NCBI RefSeq assembly: GCF_015706575.1
Contig: NW_024037062.1
Span: 6,630,811-6,694,810 of the forward strand
Length of the DNA: 64,000 nucleotides
Reading direction: 5' to 3'
Origin: Patiria miniata
Taxonomy: Eukaryota; Echinodermata; Asteroidea; Valvatida; Asterinidae
The notes under the pieces are model-generated. The model did no database searches and had not been told where the DNA came from. It worked only from the letters and a program-made list of their open reading frames with translations. Within the stretch, counting starts at the first letter, position 1. Every line of letters begins with the position of its first letter. A program made the position numbers and the translations under genes. This document shows, piece by piece, positions 51,832 to 63,829 of the stretch.

Positions 51832-52244
51832 CTTATAGCGTATTACCATGGTTTTTGTTTCTTATTCGTTTATGGGCAATCACTTTCATCCTTTGGTCAT
51901 TCAAATTAATCAGATGTTTTAATTGATATATTTTCCCATTTTCCTCCGAGGTTAATTATTCCCCCCCCCCTCCCCCCCCCAAAAAAAATCGGACTGTAAA
52001 ATTTAAAAATGTAACAAATTAACTGATATGAGGAAAACAAGTTGTACCAAAATAATGAAAAGAAAAGGGCTAAGATGATTTCTTTTTCACTGTTGATCTG
52101 TTCTACTTTTTTGAACGTTTGATCAAGGGGCTTTTGTTAAAAAAGACGATTTCTTGATGTAGGTCTGTTTGATAATGGTTGTAACATCGCGAACACTTCT
52201 CTTGCTTGGGTAATTTCTTAAATGTTTTCTTGCGAATGTCTGAC

Positions 52245-54650
52245 CGAACAACCTTATTTGCAAGTTTTATTTTCCATTTTGATGGGTGTTTTTGGTGCCT
52301 TCTCCGTTTTTATGCTAATGCAAAGTTTCATATTCATTAGAAAACACGGCTATTTCAGCAAAAAAAGTTGTTGCTGTCATAAATTTCTTTAATTTGGTGA
52401 TTATATGATGTGTCAGTACATGGCAGTAAGCCAATTACCAACCCTTTCCCACAAATGATTTCAATTAGCAAATTTTGGATGAATAATTTGAAAGAAAATC
52501 CCTAAACTGAACAGTGTCTTCCTGAAATGACATCACAGTAACAGCATTAGTCCGGAAAAACATAGAAATTTGCAATAAGATTAACCCAAAAAGTGTTGTC
52601 AAATGTGTAGTTTTCTAACATTTCACAGAGTTGCGCAAAAAGAATTCATGAGAAAAATTCCTTGCACATACCCTTTAATTAAGAAAGAAAGTCAATCTAC
52701 GGTTTGAAGTCATCAAATATGATTTACGCTAAGGAATACGGACACGTATGAAGTCTTAAAAGATGTTTGACAAAATGTAAAACATGTTTGCCCATTAATG
52801 AAAACGAATGCCCGATCAACCCCTTACTAATGGTTAAGACGAAATTGAATGAACAACGCGATATTTTTAATATGAATGCATCTTTGATAGGGACGAGTGA
52901 AGCTACAAGGCGATAGAATGCTCGGATAGTGAAATTGAAGGATTCTTTTTGATTGTCGAATGCCGATCTGCACGATCTTTCAATGTCAATCTAAATCGAA
53001 TGAGCCAGGCGTTAAATTGAATGAATACTTGGTGAAATTGGCCGGGAAAACCTATACATCTTTTAATTTAACACTTTCACATTAACCTTATTTTCAAGTT
53101 TTTATTTTTGTTTCATTATGAGGGGTGTTTTTGGTGCCTTCTCTGTTTATATGCTGATGCAAAGTTCCATATTCATGAGCAAAACGTTGATATATTCCGG
53201 GCAGATTAATGTTACATGGCTATTTCAGCACAAACAAGTTCCTGGAATTTTGGGTATTTTGCCGTCATAATATTCTTTCCTTTGGTGATTCTTTGTTTAA
53301 GTATACATGCATGGCAGTAAGCCAATGAGCAATCTTTTCACACAAATGTTTTCAGTTAGCAAATTTCAGGTGAATAATTTGAAAGAAAACCCCTAAACTG
53401 AACAGTGTCTTCCTGAAATCACATCACAGCACCAGCGCCATCAGTAATCCGGAAAAGCATGGACATTTTTAAATGTTTAAAGCCCCTGTCACACCTTTGA
53501 GTATCCTAATTCCTTATGAGTTCCTTATCGAAAATTTTCAATACGCAGCCGTACGCTCAATTAATGTCGAAATGTTTTGATTACTTTGACTTATGTGCGA
53601 CGCACATCTAGCGTACAAGTAACGAATTCAGCGCATCCACTGCGTATGAGTTGCGTATGCAGTGCACAACATTATATTTTGGGCTGCGAATAGGTCAGTA
53701 TGCAGTGCGCATGCCGAGCGTATTTCGGACGCACCCGACTTATGCCGACCGCATGCTTGACGCACTTCTGAGCGTATTCCCTCCGCATTTCCGCCGCTCG
53801 CCATTCAGCGTGCGTTGCATCTGCGCTGCAAGTACGCTATGTATACGTCCGATACAGGCGGCTCATATGCTGACGGGGTGCGTCACGAACACATAGCGTA
53901 CTCGTAACGCACTCGACCGATGTGGGACCAATGCGCTGCGTATTTATAACTTATGACCTGCGTAACAGCGTACGCAGCGTAGTTTTGTGCATGCCCAAAA
54001 CTATCCTGCGTACTGGGCCGTACCATGCGTATATCTGCGTACATAAAACCTACACAAAACGATAGAGATGCATATAAGGTGCGTATTGTGCGTACGACTG
54101 CGTATGAAAAAAATGTCAATGCGCAACTAATAAGGAATAAGGATACGCAGAAGTGTGACAGGGCCCTAAAGACGTGCGCTTTGCAATAAGACTAACCAAA
54201 AGAGGATGTCAACATACATTTCAGAGTAGTAGAAAGTTGCACAAAATGCATTCCTGAGAAAAATTCATTGCACGGACCCTTTAATTAAGGAAGTGAGGTG
54301 TGCAATTATGGATTGAAGACACCAGGTATGATGCAGGAAGTCTTAAAACAAGCTTGACAAAAGGTAAAATTTTGCCCATTAATGAAAGGGAATGTCCGAT
54401 CAACCCCTTACTACTGGTTCAGACGAAATTGAATCAACAACGTGATACTTTTAATTGGAATGCATCTTTTACAGGGACGCGTGAAGCTGAAAGACGATAG
54501 AATGCTTGGATAGTGAAATTGAATGACTTTTTTGATTGTCGAATGACTATCTGCGTGATCTTTCAATTTCAATCCAAAATGAATGAGCCAGGCGTTAAAT
54601 TGAATGAGAATTAAGTGAAGTTGGGCGAGAAAACCTATACTTACGTGGTT
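52245..54650. repeat. Tandem duplication, ~0.84-kb offset
   Basis: Unit 1 (about 52245-53060) and unit 2 (about 53085-54650) share GGTGTTTTTGGTGCCTTCTC or its close variant, CTAAACTGAACAGTGTCTTC, CCGATCAACCCCTTACTA and an end reading GGGAAAACCTATAC (GCGAGAAAACCTATAC in unit 2). Unit 2 is longer by the 53479-54170 insertion. The last 300 bp of each unit is an inverted relative of 42.8-43.13 kb. Confidence 0.75.
53479..54170. mobile_element. MITE with AGCCCCTGTCACAC ends
   Basis: The left end AAAGCCCCTGTCACACC with GAGTATCCTAATTCCTTATG is inverted at the right as ATAAGGAATAAGGATACGCA and GTGTGACAGGGCCCTAAA, giving imperfect arms of about 45 bp. The tandem copy near 52560 lacks it, providing an empty site. 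The interior is rich in GCGTATG words. No transposase is recognised. Confidence 0.8.
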
Positions 54651-56128
54651 ATTATGTTAAAAAGAATGGACGAGGAACTGAAGATTCGTGCTACGAATGG
54701 ACGAACCGAAATTCTTTAACGAATCTACAGTTCCGAGTCTATTCTCTGACTTAACCTATTTCTTAACAGTTTATGCAAATAAAATCCCTGGTTCACCACA
54801 TTGGTGAATAAGTGTAGATTCGTACAATCTAGTCAATTTTGCTTGGGCCTGTGTTTTCATCGTAACAAGATCCTATTGTTAACCCTTCGGATGGGTGCAC
54901 ATCTTTTGTTCCATTCATCAATTGCACAGTACATTTGTCCTCATGGTAAGTCACACACACACATTCACGATCAGAAGTGTTTAGTGCGAACACACTGTCT
55001 TTCCTTACTCCCAAAGCCAAATGGAGTTCGCGCTTGTATGTTACAGCTAGGGGATTATACCGGAAAATACTTTGATGCTGTTTTTTTTTTTTTTTTTTTA
55101 CAGGATTGATGTAAAGAGTTTAATCACCAAGCACAAGAAAAAAGTTGGCAAGCAACTCATTTGTGCATAGAGCTTTTTGATTTATGGAACCACATGTCAT
55201 TGGCCATTCCATCAAGAACCGCATTTCTTTACCTTGATACAATAACATTTATGGAGTAGGTTACACTTCGGAATATGCCCATCTCACTCACCACAGGAAA
55301 TTATTTTGCTTGGAAAATACATTACATTGGAATATATTCTGAGACGTTTATGATTGGGTAAGTTTCACTTGATTTCGTGCGTTATTTGTACATTATATTT
55401 ATGATTGTCATTTTTATAATGAAAATGTGTACATATTCTTTAACCGAGGGGTATCCACTGATTTTTTTTATAATGCAAATTTGAAGACAAACAAATATAA
55501 AAATTGAATTCTTAGCATTACAATAACATTTAAGCATTTACATTTAGATAATAATATAATAATACAAAATAAGACTTAAAATAGAAATAAAGAGAACTGA
55601 AAATAACATAAAGAGGAATATTTTACACTGCGCTTTAGGTTAAAATTGATAATCGCCACCGCATATTATATTAAAAATATCAGCACGGCAAATTAAAAAT
55701 CAAAGGAGAACATTGTGTGCAAAAATAAAAAAAATAGAGTAGTAAGGTATTTATTAAAATCAGATACACGGCAAATTCTTTCGGGAAAGAAACCCAACAA
55801 AATTCGTACATTTTGTAGTACCATTTACATTCTTTTTCTTTTCATTATAATGGACTGAAACTTAAAAAAGGATTTTTTTAGTGCAGGAATTATACATGGA
55901 ATTATACAGGGCCGGAATATACATGGAATTGTTCACAACCAAAACTGTGGATCCTTAAAATAATCTACAGTTAGGTGTAGTTTCTGAAAATCATCTACAC
56001 TAAAGTGTAGATTCGTGAAAATAATCAACACTGTGACGTCACAGAAATAGGTTAATTATACGGACCACGTCAGGTGGGGTCGTTTTGACCACGGATGTCG
56101 TCGGTGTATAGATGAGGATGGGTACGTG
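54651..56128. other. No recognisable gene
   Basis: AT-rich, with a T-run at 55081-55099. Short variants of GTGTAGATTCGT recur (54812, 56000). No exon is recognised. Confidence 0.4.
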
Positions 56129-57059
56129 GTTAAAAATGACCACAACGTATTTTTAAGAGTGTAACAGTCCTGAATCCTCCAATTTCAATGTGATTGTGCA
56201 CACCCCCTAGGGAGTTAGGGTTAACCAAGACTGCATCACCCCCTTTCTCAGTACCTCCCTGTCTCATATCGTTTGAATATTGTTACTTCCAAATACCAAT
56301 GCTCCCTGGGACTTTCAGATCAGGCAGATGTACATGGATTTACACACTATGAGGTCTCAGTATTAAGCTTGCTTGTAATTAGCCGCGCTTGTCTACTGGC
56401 CTTGCATCTAAGTGCAATATCATCAATACAAAACTAGGATGGAGGAAAATCATTAAATTCATATTAGATAACCTATCAACAATACTGACACGCAATGAGG
56501 CGGAAAGCAAGCATTTGATGAATGCGTTTGTTTATATTAGTTTCGGAGGTTAATTATGTATTAAGGCTTCAGTGATCACGCTTTTATTGGCGTTAATTGT
56601 CCTTCAGTAGGCGTACGTAAGCCGTTTTTTATGGGGATCGGGCACATTCTTTTAAAATTTCAGGGATCATTAATAAAGCACTAAAAAACAAAACAAATCC
56701 AACTGATGCCATTTTTTTTAACCCCAGAAAAGTGTTTTTCGATCCAAAATAAAGAAGTTACATACCCATCTTTTTATGATTTTATTTTGTGGGCGGAGCG
56801 TCTTTATTTGGAAAAATCGCGAAATAAGCCGAGAATGGGAATCATTTATCAAGATTTCTTTTAGTAAAATTAAAAAAAAAATTGAATAAAATCATACGTT
56901 GACACACAAATTTCGGACACATTAATGTAAACTTATACGTCGAATGTTTTCGGAATTTTGCCTTAATAGCAGTCTAAAAGTAAATAGAGTCTGACCCAAA
57001 CCAATTGGCATATCAGGTCGGCGTTTATCTCCCGTTTAAGTTCCATGAAACGACAGAGA

Positions 57060-57509
57060 TTACTATACCTCATACATATTCATGATCGAGAGCCGAACTC
57101 TCACTGGTCAATTCACCATCACATGCCAGATGTTATTTTTGCTGTTTACCAAGCGCGCGCGAGAGGATTCACGCACAGGGTAGTAGACTGTCACGACAGT
57201 CTTCTACCCATGCGCTTTACAAAGCAATCGTGGAACTGTCGCACGGGTGTAGTATTTTCCCGAGCTCAATGATGCCGAACTAGATAATATTTATGGCAAT
57301 AAAGATGCCTCCTGTACAAAAGAATATTGTACACATACTACTTTATTTACAGCTGCACTTGTAAGGTAAACGAACTGAACTAGTGAAGTTGAGCAATACG
57401 AATTTTTGGTGAACTGGACAAGTTTTTCAAAAAAAAAAAAAATTGAGGTTCCTTCATGAAACGGAAAAAAAAAACCAATTCGGCGCTGAATATGTATGAG
57501 GTATAGTAA
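57060..57509. mobile_element. MITE with perfect 23-bp inverted ends
   Basis: The ends begin TTACTATACCTCATACATAT and are exactly inverted at 57487-57509. Unit B of the surrounding duplication has no insertion at the matching place (near 59306), so this is a clear filled/empty pair. The ends start TTA, so the target may be TA or TTA. Confidence 0.8.
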
Positions 57510-57510
57510 A

Positions 57511-57660
57511 ACAAATATAACATGCTTTATTTCGGGTGGACAGCCGATATTAGCTCCCCTCGGTAATTGGAAGTTGCCAAACTAGGTACTAGTTTGTCAA
57601 CTTCCAATACCTCGGGGAGCGAATATCGACTGTCCACCCTCAAACCATGTTATATTTGTA
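57511..57660. mobile_element. ~150-bp foldback
   Basis: ACAAATATAACATG, GGGTGGACAGCCGATAT and CGGTAATTGGAAGTTG at the left are answered by CAACTTCCAATACC, ATATCGACTGTCCACCC and CATGTTATATTTGT at the right. It is adjacent to the 57060-57509 element and also absent from unit B. Confidence 0.75.
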
Positions 57661-59989
57661 TATAATTTAATATTCCCCTAGATGGGATGCAGGTCCATCG
57701 CAGGTTGCTCCCAAGATAATACCGGTGTCGCGGGCAAAGTGGGAATCCGCGCAATGTAAGAATTCGCACTTTGTCCAGCTGGACAGAGTGGGAATTCCGA
57801 TACTGTCTGGTAAAGTAGGAATACATCCAAATATTGACAATTTGTTTGTATGAAGTTTCCAACGTAATTTGATGATAATCGTGCGAACATTTAAACAAAA
57901 GCATATTGTGCCCATGCCCAACAGCCAAATTGCCAATTATAAATATTCCTTTATGGCACTGCTACTGAACCTGGTCAAAGTGGAAATTTGTTAATTGGCT
58001 GTTTCAGCAACAAGCAGAAAAAGCCTTCGTTTTTGTGGTTTTTTTTTTTGGGGGGGGGTGCATGAATTTCACTTTTCCGTCTGTAGCGTCCAAATAAGTA
58101 AAATAATTAACTTTGTCTAACAACAGCGACGCTAGGGCCTTCGCAACAGCATGGCTGAAAATGCATAGAAAAAATGTCCAATGGATATTATGCCGGATCC
58201 AGCTTTCTTTTAGAAGACCTATGGGCGCAAACCAGTAAAAATATAGGCCAAATATCAGTCCGCCGAGCTCATGAATAAAAGTTATACACTCAGTTTGTTC
58301 TATATTGGAGGGTCTGGGAGCCATGGAATTGGGGAAATTGAAGTGATATGGCAATTCACCTGTGGCCCGGAGTTGGTTAAAAATGAACGTATTTTTAAGA
58401 GAGTAACAGTCCCGAATCCTCCAATTTCAATATGATTAGCACACCCCCTAGGGAGTTAGGGTTAACCAACAACTGCATCACCCCCTTTCTCAGTACCTCC
58501 CTGTCTCATATCGTTTGAATATTGTAACTTCCAAATACCAATGCTCCCTGTGACTTTCAGATCAGGAAGATGTACATGGATTTACACACTATGAGGTATC
58601 AGTATTAAGCTTGCTTGTAATTAGCCGCGCTTGTCTACTGGCCTTGCATTTAAGTTCAATATCATCATCAACAATCTACGATGCAGGAAAATCAGTAAAT
58701 TCATATTAGATAACCTATCAACAAAACTGACACGCAATGAGGCGGAAAGCAAGCATTTGATGACTGCGTTTTTTATATTAGTTACGGCGGTTAATTATGC
58801 GTTAAGGCTTCAGTGATCTCGCTTTCATTGGCGTTAATTGTCATTCAGTAGGCGTACGTAAGTCCTTTTTATGGGGATCGGGCACATTTTTTTAAAAATT
58901 TCAGGGATTATTAATTAAGCACTAAAAACCCAAATCCAACTGATGCCATTTTTTTTAACTCCAGAAGAGTGTTTTTGGAGCCAAAATGAAGAATGTACAT
59001 ACCCATCTTTTTCTGACCTTTTTTTGTGAGCGGATCGTCTATATTGGGAAAAATCGCGAAATAAGCCCAAAATAAGAATCATTTATCAAGGTTTCTTGAA
59101 GTAAAATAAATAAATATAAAACAAAAAATTGAATACAATTTTACGTTGACACACACATTTTGACAAATTAATGTAAACTTATGCGTCGAATGTTGTCGGA
59201 ATTTTGCCTTAATAGCAGTCTAAAAGTAAATAGAGTCTGACCCAAGCCAATTTGGCACATCAGGTCGGCGTTTATCTCCCGTTTCAGTACAATGAAACGA
59301 CAGAGAATATTTACTATTCCCCTGGATGGGAGGTAGGTCCATCGCAGGTTGCTCCCCAGATAATGCCGGTGTAGCGGGCAAAGTGGGAATCCACGCAAAG
59401 TTGGATTTCCCACTTTCTCCGGCTGGACAAAGTGGGAATTCCAATACTGTCCGCCAAAGTAGGAATACATCCAAATATTGACAATTTGTTTGTATGAAGT
59501 TTTCGACGTAATTTGATGACCATCGTGCGAGCATTTACTCAAAAGCATATTGTGCCCATGCCCAACAGCCAAATTGCTTGTAAGTATTCCTTCATGGCAC
59601 TGCTACTGAACCTGGTCAAAGTGGACATTTGTTAATTGGCTGTTTCGGCAACAAGCCGAAACAGCCTTTATTTGTGTGTGTGTGTGTGCATGAATTTCAC
59701 TTTTCTGTCTGAAGCGTCCACATAAGTAAAAGAATTAACTTTGTCTAACAGCATGGGCCAACAACATGTCTAAAAATGCCTAGAAAAATGTCCAATGGAT
59801 ATTATGCCGGATCTGGCTTTCTTTTAGTAGACCTATGGGCGCACACCGGTAAATATTTAGGCCAAATATCAATCCAGAGCTCATGAATAAAAGTTATACA
59901 CTCAATATAATCTATTTTTTGAGGGTTCTGAGGCCATGGAATTGGGGAAATTGAAGAGATATGGCAATACACCTCTGGCCCGGACTTGG

Positions 59990-60880
59990 GGTTTCCATTT
60001 TTTTTATGCAATCGGACCCCAAAATGGCGCTACGGGATGAGTTATTAAAAGCAGAACCCAAACTCCGAAAAACATATTTCATATTTAATATGTATTTATA
60101 GCACCAAACGTAGTAATGACTGGAAAGCCAATTTCATAAACTACTTTTAGATAAACAAAATTACAAAAATCCGTTCAAAGAAAATGACCATTTGAAAGCA
60201 ATGGCCCTGAAACCTGTTTCGTTAAAAAAAAATAATAAATAAAGAGCAGATGAGTGTGCATTCTGACTGTTTGGAACAACAGAGAAAATGACACAGAAAA
60301 TTTGTTTCAACAACTGTAAACAACTACACAATATCTTTTTTAACAACCCTGGTTAGGCAAACAATATGATTTATATATGCACCTTTTTTTAAGACGGGCC
60401 ATCAAAAGGACTTTGTTGATTTTTTTAAAATTTTTGTACCGAGCTTTTATCGCTGGTGATGTTTGAAGACAACTATTCTTTTCCGCAACTATGCGGAAAG
60501 CCACTAAAAAATCAGAAGATAAACAATTGCTTTTCCATTGATGGCGGAAAAGCCAACCTGCAAAGTTGGCGGAAAAGCCAAACAAGCCTGAAGTTAGCAA
60601 ACTAATATGCATTTCAAGAAATTCGAGTCATGCCGGGAAACTCCATTGCACGGTCCTTTAAATGTCTATTCGATAAGCTCCATGTTAACACTTGATGCGT
60701 CGCCTCCTTATTTGCTTAAGTATCGCAAAACGATAGCAAACAGATCATTTGAGTAATCAATTTTTGCAATCAAAGTATTATTGCAATAAAAAAACGCATT
60801 TTTCTAATTTGGCAAAACCACAATATTTCTGAGATTTCCCCAAAAGGCAAAAAGGCGCTTTCAACACATTTTTATGGAGT
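59990..60880. repeat. Low-complexity sequence with GCGGAAAAGCC hairpin remnants
   Basis: GCGGAAAGCC, TGGCGGAAAAGCCAACC and TTGGCGGAAAAGCC at 60490-60585 are remnants of the hairpin family described at 4.2 kb. No gene. Confidence 0.5.
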
Positions 60881-60892
60881 ATAATTACTGAC

Positions 60893-61076
60893 CTTGTTTA
60901 CCACGGCACTGGGTTCTGAAAGACGCGAAAGCCTTGTTACGAAGTGCGATCAGATCATCACCGGGTGCAGCCTTGACCATGGCACTACACGTGTTCCCTC
61001 GTACAGGTAGAATACAGAGGGAACTAAAAAGCCCCAGAGTCCAACTGAAGACCCACATTTTACGCGGGTATTTCAT
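60893..61076 (-). CDS. Candidate first exon with signal peptide
   Basis: On the - strand an ATG at 61074-61076 opens MKYPRK followed by the hydrophobic run WVFSWTLGLFSSLCILPV, a typical signal peptide. NTCSAMVKAAPGDDLIALRN and KAFASFRTQCRGKQ follow, before a good donor (AAG/GTCAGT). A second Met is 6 codons in. The exon ends with 1 nt of a codon, which fits the 2-nt start of both F5/8C N-terminal-half exons (41885 and 12854). It could therefore be the secretion signal of that gene, about 19 kb upstream. I do not recognise the mature segment. No transcript evidence is available. Confidence 0.45.
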
Positions 61077-63780
61077 AACCAGCCAGCAGGTCTTCACTTT
61101 GATATCTGCGATCAAAACGGGCAGAGCACCACTCCCTGGCACGATGAGCCTTATGTTTGGAATATCACTTGCTGTAATCACACAGTTTCCACGGTAACCT
61201 TAGCAATGTTTATTGATTGGAGTTAGTTCATCGACGATCTCGAGTTTCGAGAGTCAAAATGCCGACCCCCGAAATTCATTCTCGCATGATTCTCTTAGAG
61301 AACGCGTTTGTAGCCCAATTGGGCGCATTTCAGGACGTAGTATCCCTTAAAAAACACAATATCCCGTTAAGAACGCGTAGGGCATTCGCGTGAGCTTGGC
61401 ACCACCACAGTGACAACTAATTCTGGTCGATGGTTTCACGTTTATCTATGGTCGGGTCACTCTGTCGTGCGTCGCATCGTGCTTGACGTCGTGCGTTGCG
61501 TCTTGCTCTGCGCATTAATATCAGAAAGAATAAATAGCTAGATCGGAATTGCTTAGGCCGTGTCCGAAAAACCTCGTTTCCCTTTGGTACGATCTTGCTG
61601 CCTTATGCTGGTTCCCATCATGCCTTGCGCGATCGTAACCCCTGGGATTTGGTTATTTAAATATCCTACTCTTAAGGAAATTTAAATTAGGACTGCAATC
61701 GATGCGTTTAACGTCCGACGCAGTGCTTTCAATTTTGAAGTTTGTTGCCTGTAGAATCAATCCTTTCTAAGATGAAATTTCGGGGTCGCGTTACAGAGCC
61801 AGGATTTATATTATTGTGCGTACCTTTGTCGTCCGTTTTACAACACAAGATACAGTTTTGTTTTGGTGAAAAAAATAGACTTTTAGACTCCATATGGTAC
61901 ACGCATAGCGCAGTCTCGAAACAAGTGCGAGTGCACAATAAGCTCTGGCCGCCTTGCATGAACAATCCCCGGGCTGCCGTTCCACGCGAAAATCACGGGC
62001 TGAAAATTGACCAAACATAACCCCTCTTAGTTTCCCATAACAATTGCGCACTGTATACCACGTGACTATAACATTACCGCACATTTATCTTGCCTCCATT
62101 ATCAAAATTTTCATAAACAACTTTACGAATTGTCACAAATCTTTTTGTAAAGTATTTAATTTGTTTTGTTTGGTGCTTTTTTTTGGAAAATGAAAGTGTA
62201 GTATTTTATATTTTATAGGAAACTTAGGGGGCTAGTTTTTGGTCAATTTCCAGGGGAAGGACATATGCAAAACAGGCGTGCATGCGCATCGATGGAGACA
62301 AAACCCGTTTTCCCGATAACATTCGCCAAGAGTGCATTTACCGACGACGGTATGGCACTTGGTCAATTTTCAGTCCAATCTTTTTGGTCAATTCTCGGGG
62401 ACAGACCGACCGAACGACCGACCACCCGTAGAAGCTCCTACCAGAGCTTAAAAAGATGTTCGTACGTGACGTGACGTGCATGAGATGAGATATGCGGAAG
62501 CGCATTCAGGAAATGCAGCCCATAGGTATGGAATAAAAAAAACACCTGCAGCATAAATATCCCCGAATGTCCTTCTCAATATTTTAAAAATAACTACAAA
62601 ACCACAAAAGTAAATTTTGAAATTGTTTAATGCAGATTTTTTTAAATATTTCCTCACGCGCCCTCACTGCACAATGGTCAATTGATCAAAACAACATTTT
62701 TGGACACAGTGACCAAGCTCCTGGCCTTATAATTTTAGTGCTGTGTTAATGTAAGTTGTGTTAAAAGCCTTCATGTGAAAACAGGTTGATGTTGTTGTGG
62801 AGTGGATGCATTTGCCCTTGAGCATTACAGAGACACTGCGTCCTGGAAAGCGCCCAATTGGGCTACAAAGCGCACTTTGAACGAAATAATGTTAATCGGA
62901 AAGACCATATAAAACTAGGATCTAAACATCCACACAACTAAAACTGGGCGTTTTATGTAATTCTTGCGTTATGCGTGCGAGAACGACTTTCAGGTTCCAC
63001 TTTTGCGACCCCAAAAAGTCGGGCTGTTCATGCTAGTTGTGATTCCAGCCGTAAAGTGCTCACCTTCGGCGGACGTGTAAGAAACTACATTTGTGTATTG
63101 GTGCTGTGTGTAATTTGTGTGACATACACAACGTGTATCGTACATTGACTGAAAACGACGTGGAAAAAAAAACCGCATCGTGTCCGATGTAAACAACCGG
63201 GGTTTTTGTCGTCTTTTCTCGGGAACGGTAAGACGTTAGGTTAGTTTCCCTTCAACCACGATTGAAATAGAATAAGTAAACAATCCGAAACATGAAACTT
63301 TCGAGGATTTCGGGACGAAGTGCCCCTTTAAACGGAGGTCTTGCTGCAAAATTTAGAGTGACGTGTAGCTATCAATTACAATGCAATAATTACTGAGAAC
63401 ATAACAATTATCCAATTTAAAAACCTTTTGATATTCACTCGCATCTTCGAAATGTAAATTGATAAGCTAGCATCCACGTCGTAGTATATCATAAACTTTC
63501 ATTACAGTTTAAACAGTGCAAAATGCATTGTATTCTTGGTGTTGAAACTAATCACTTCAACTTAAGGAAGCGTGGCTTGGTCAGGGGAAGGCGAGGGGGC
63601 CAAGGGGGGGGGGGGCAATTGCCATGTAGGTACATAAATTGCTTCGTTTTTGTCGCCCATTTTACTTGTTAACATGATTTCTCCTCCGGAAAAATAGGTA
63701 AGGGGTCTGGTTGACGGGGATAGTCGAATTTTAACCAGGTAGTGTCAAGCCCCATCACCCTGCGTTCTTGGGATTGCTTC
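61077..63780. other. No recognisable gene
   Basis: Short open frames only. Low-copy repeats occur: GTGCGTCGCATCGTGC-like text at 61470-61505, and the GGTCGGTCGG repeat inverted at 62240-62435. This could include the promoter of the candidate - strand exon at 60893-61076, but I see no TATA-like site I would defend. Confidence 0.4.
62240..62435. repeat. GGTCGGTCGGTCTG repeat, copy 2 (inverted)
   Basis: GTCAATTCTCGGGGACAGAC, CGACCGAACGACCGACCACC and CATGCGCATCGATGGAG are inverted relatives of 50480-50690. Confidence 0.55.
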
Positions 63781-63829
63781 AAGATATTATTTCATACAAT
63801 AGCAACATGGAAGAGGCGCCGTCACGATC

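Larger units (their letters stand above)
56129..59989. repeat. Tandem duplication of a ~1.6-kb unit
   Basis: Unit A (56129-58372) and unit B (58373-59989) share AGTCCTGAATCCTCCAATTT-like starts, CACCCCCTAGGGAGTTAGGG, GGTCCATCGCAGGTTGCTCC and an end reading GAATTGGGGAAATTGAAG. Unit A is about 600 bp longer because of two insertions (57060-57509, 57511-57660). Paralogous - strand frames in both units (57650-57936, 59168-59572) are diverged and have no domain, so I do not call a gene. Confidence 0.8.

Noticed and set aside
53651-53896. Possible small Cys-rich protein
   Set aside because: Lies inside a MITE and reflects GCGTATG-type words; no related frame elsewhere.
57650-59572. Paralogous - strand frames (MAVGHGHNMLL...) in two units
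   Set aside because: The similarity follows the DNA duplication. Several frames are equally open and differences do not favour one frame, so it looks non-coding.
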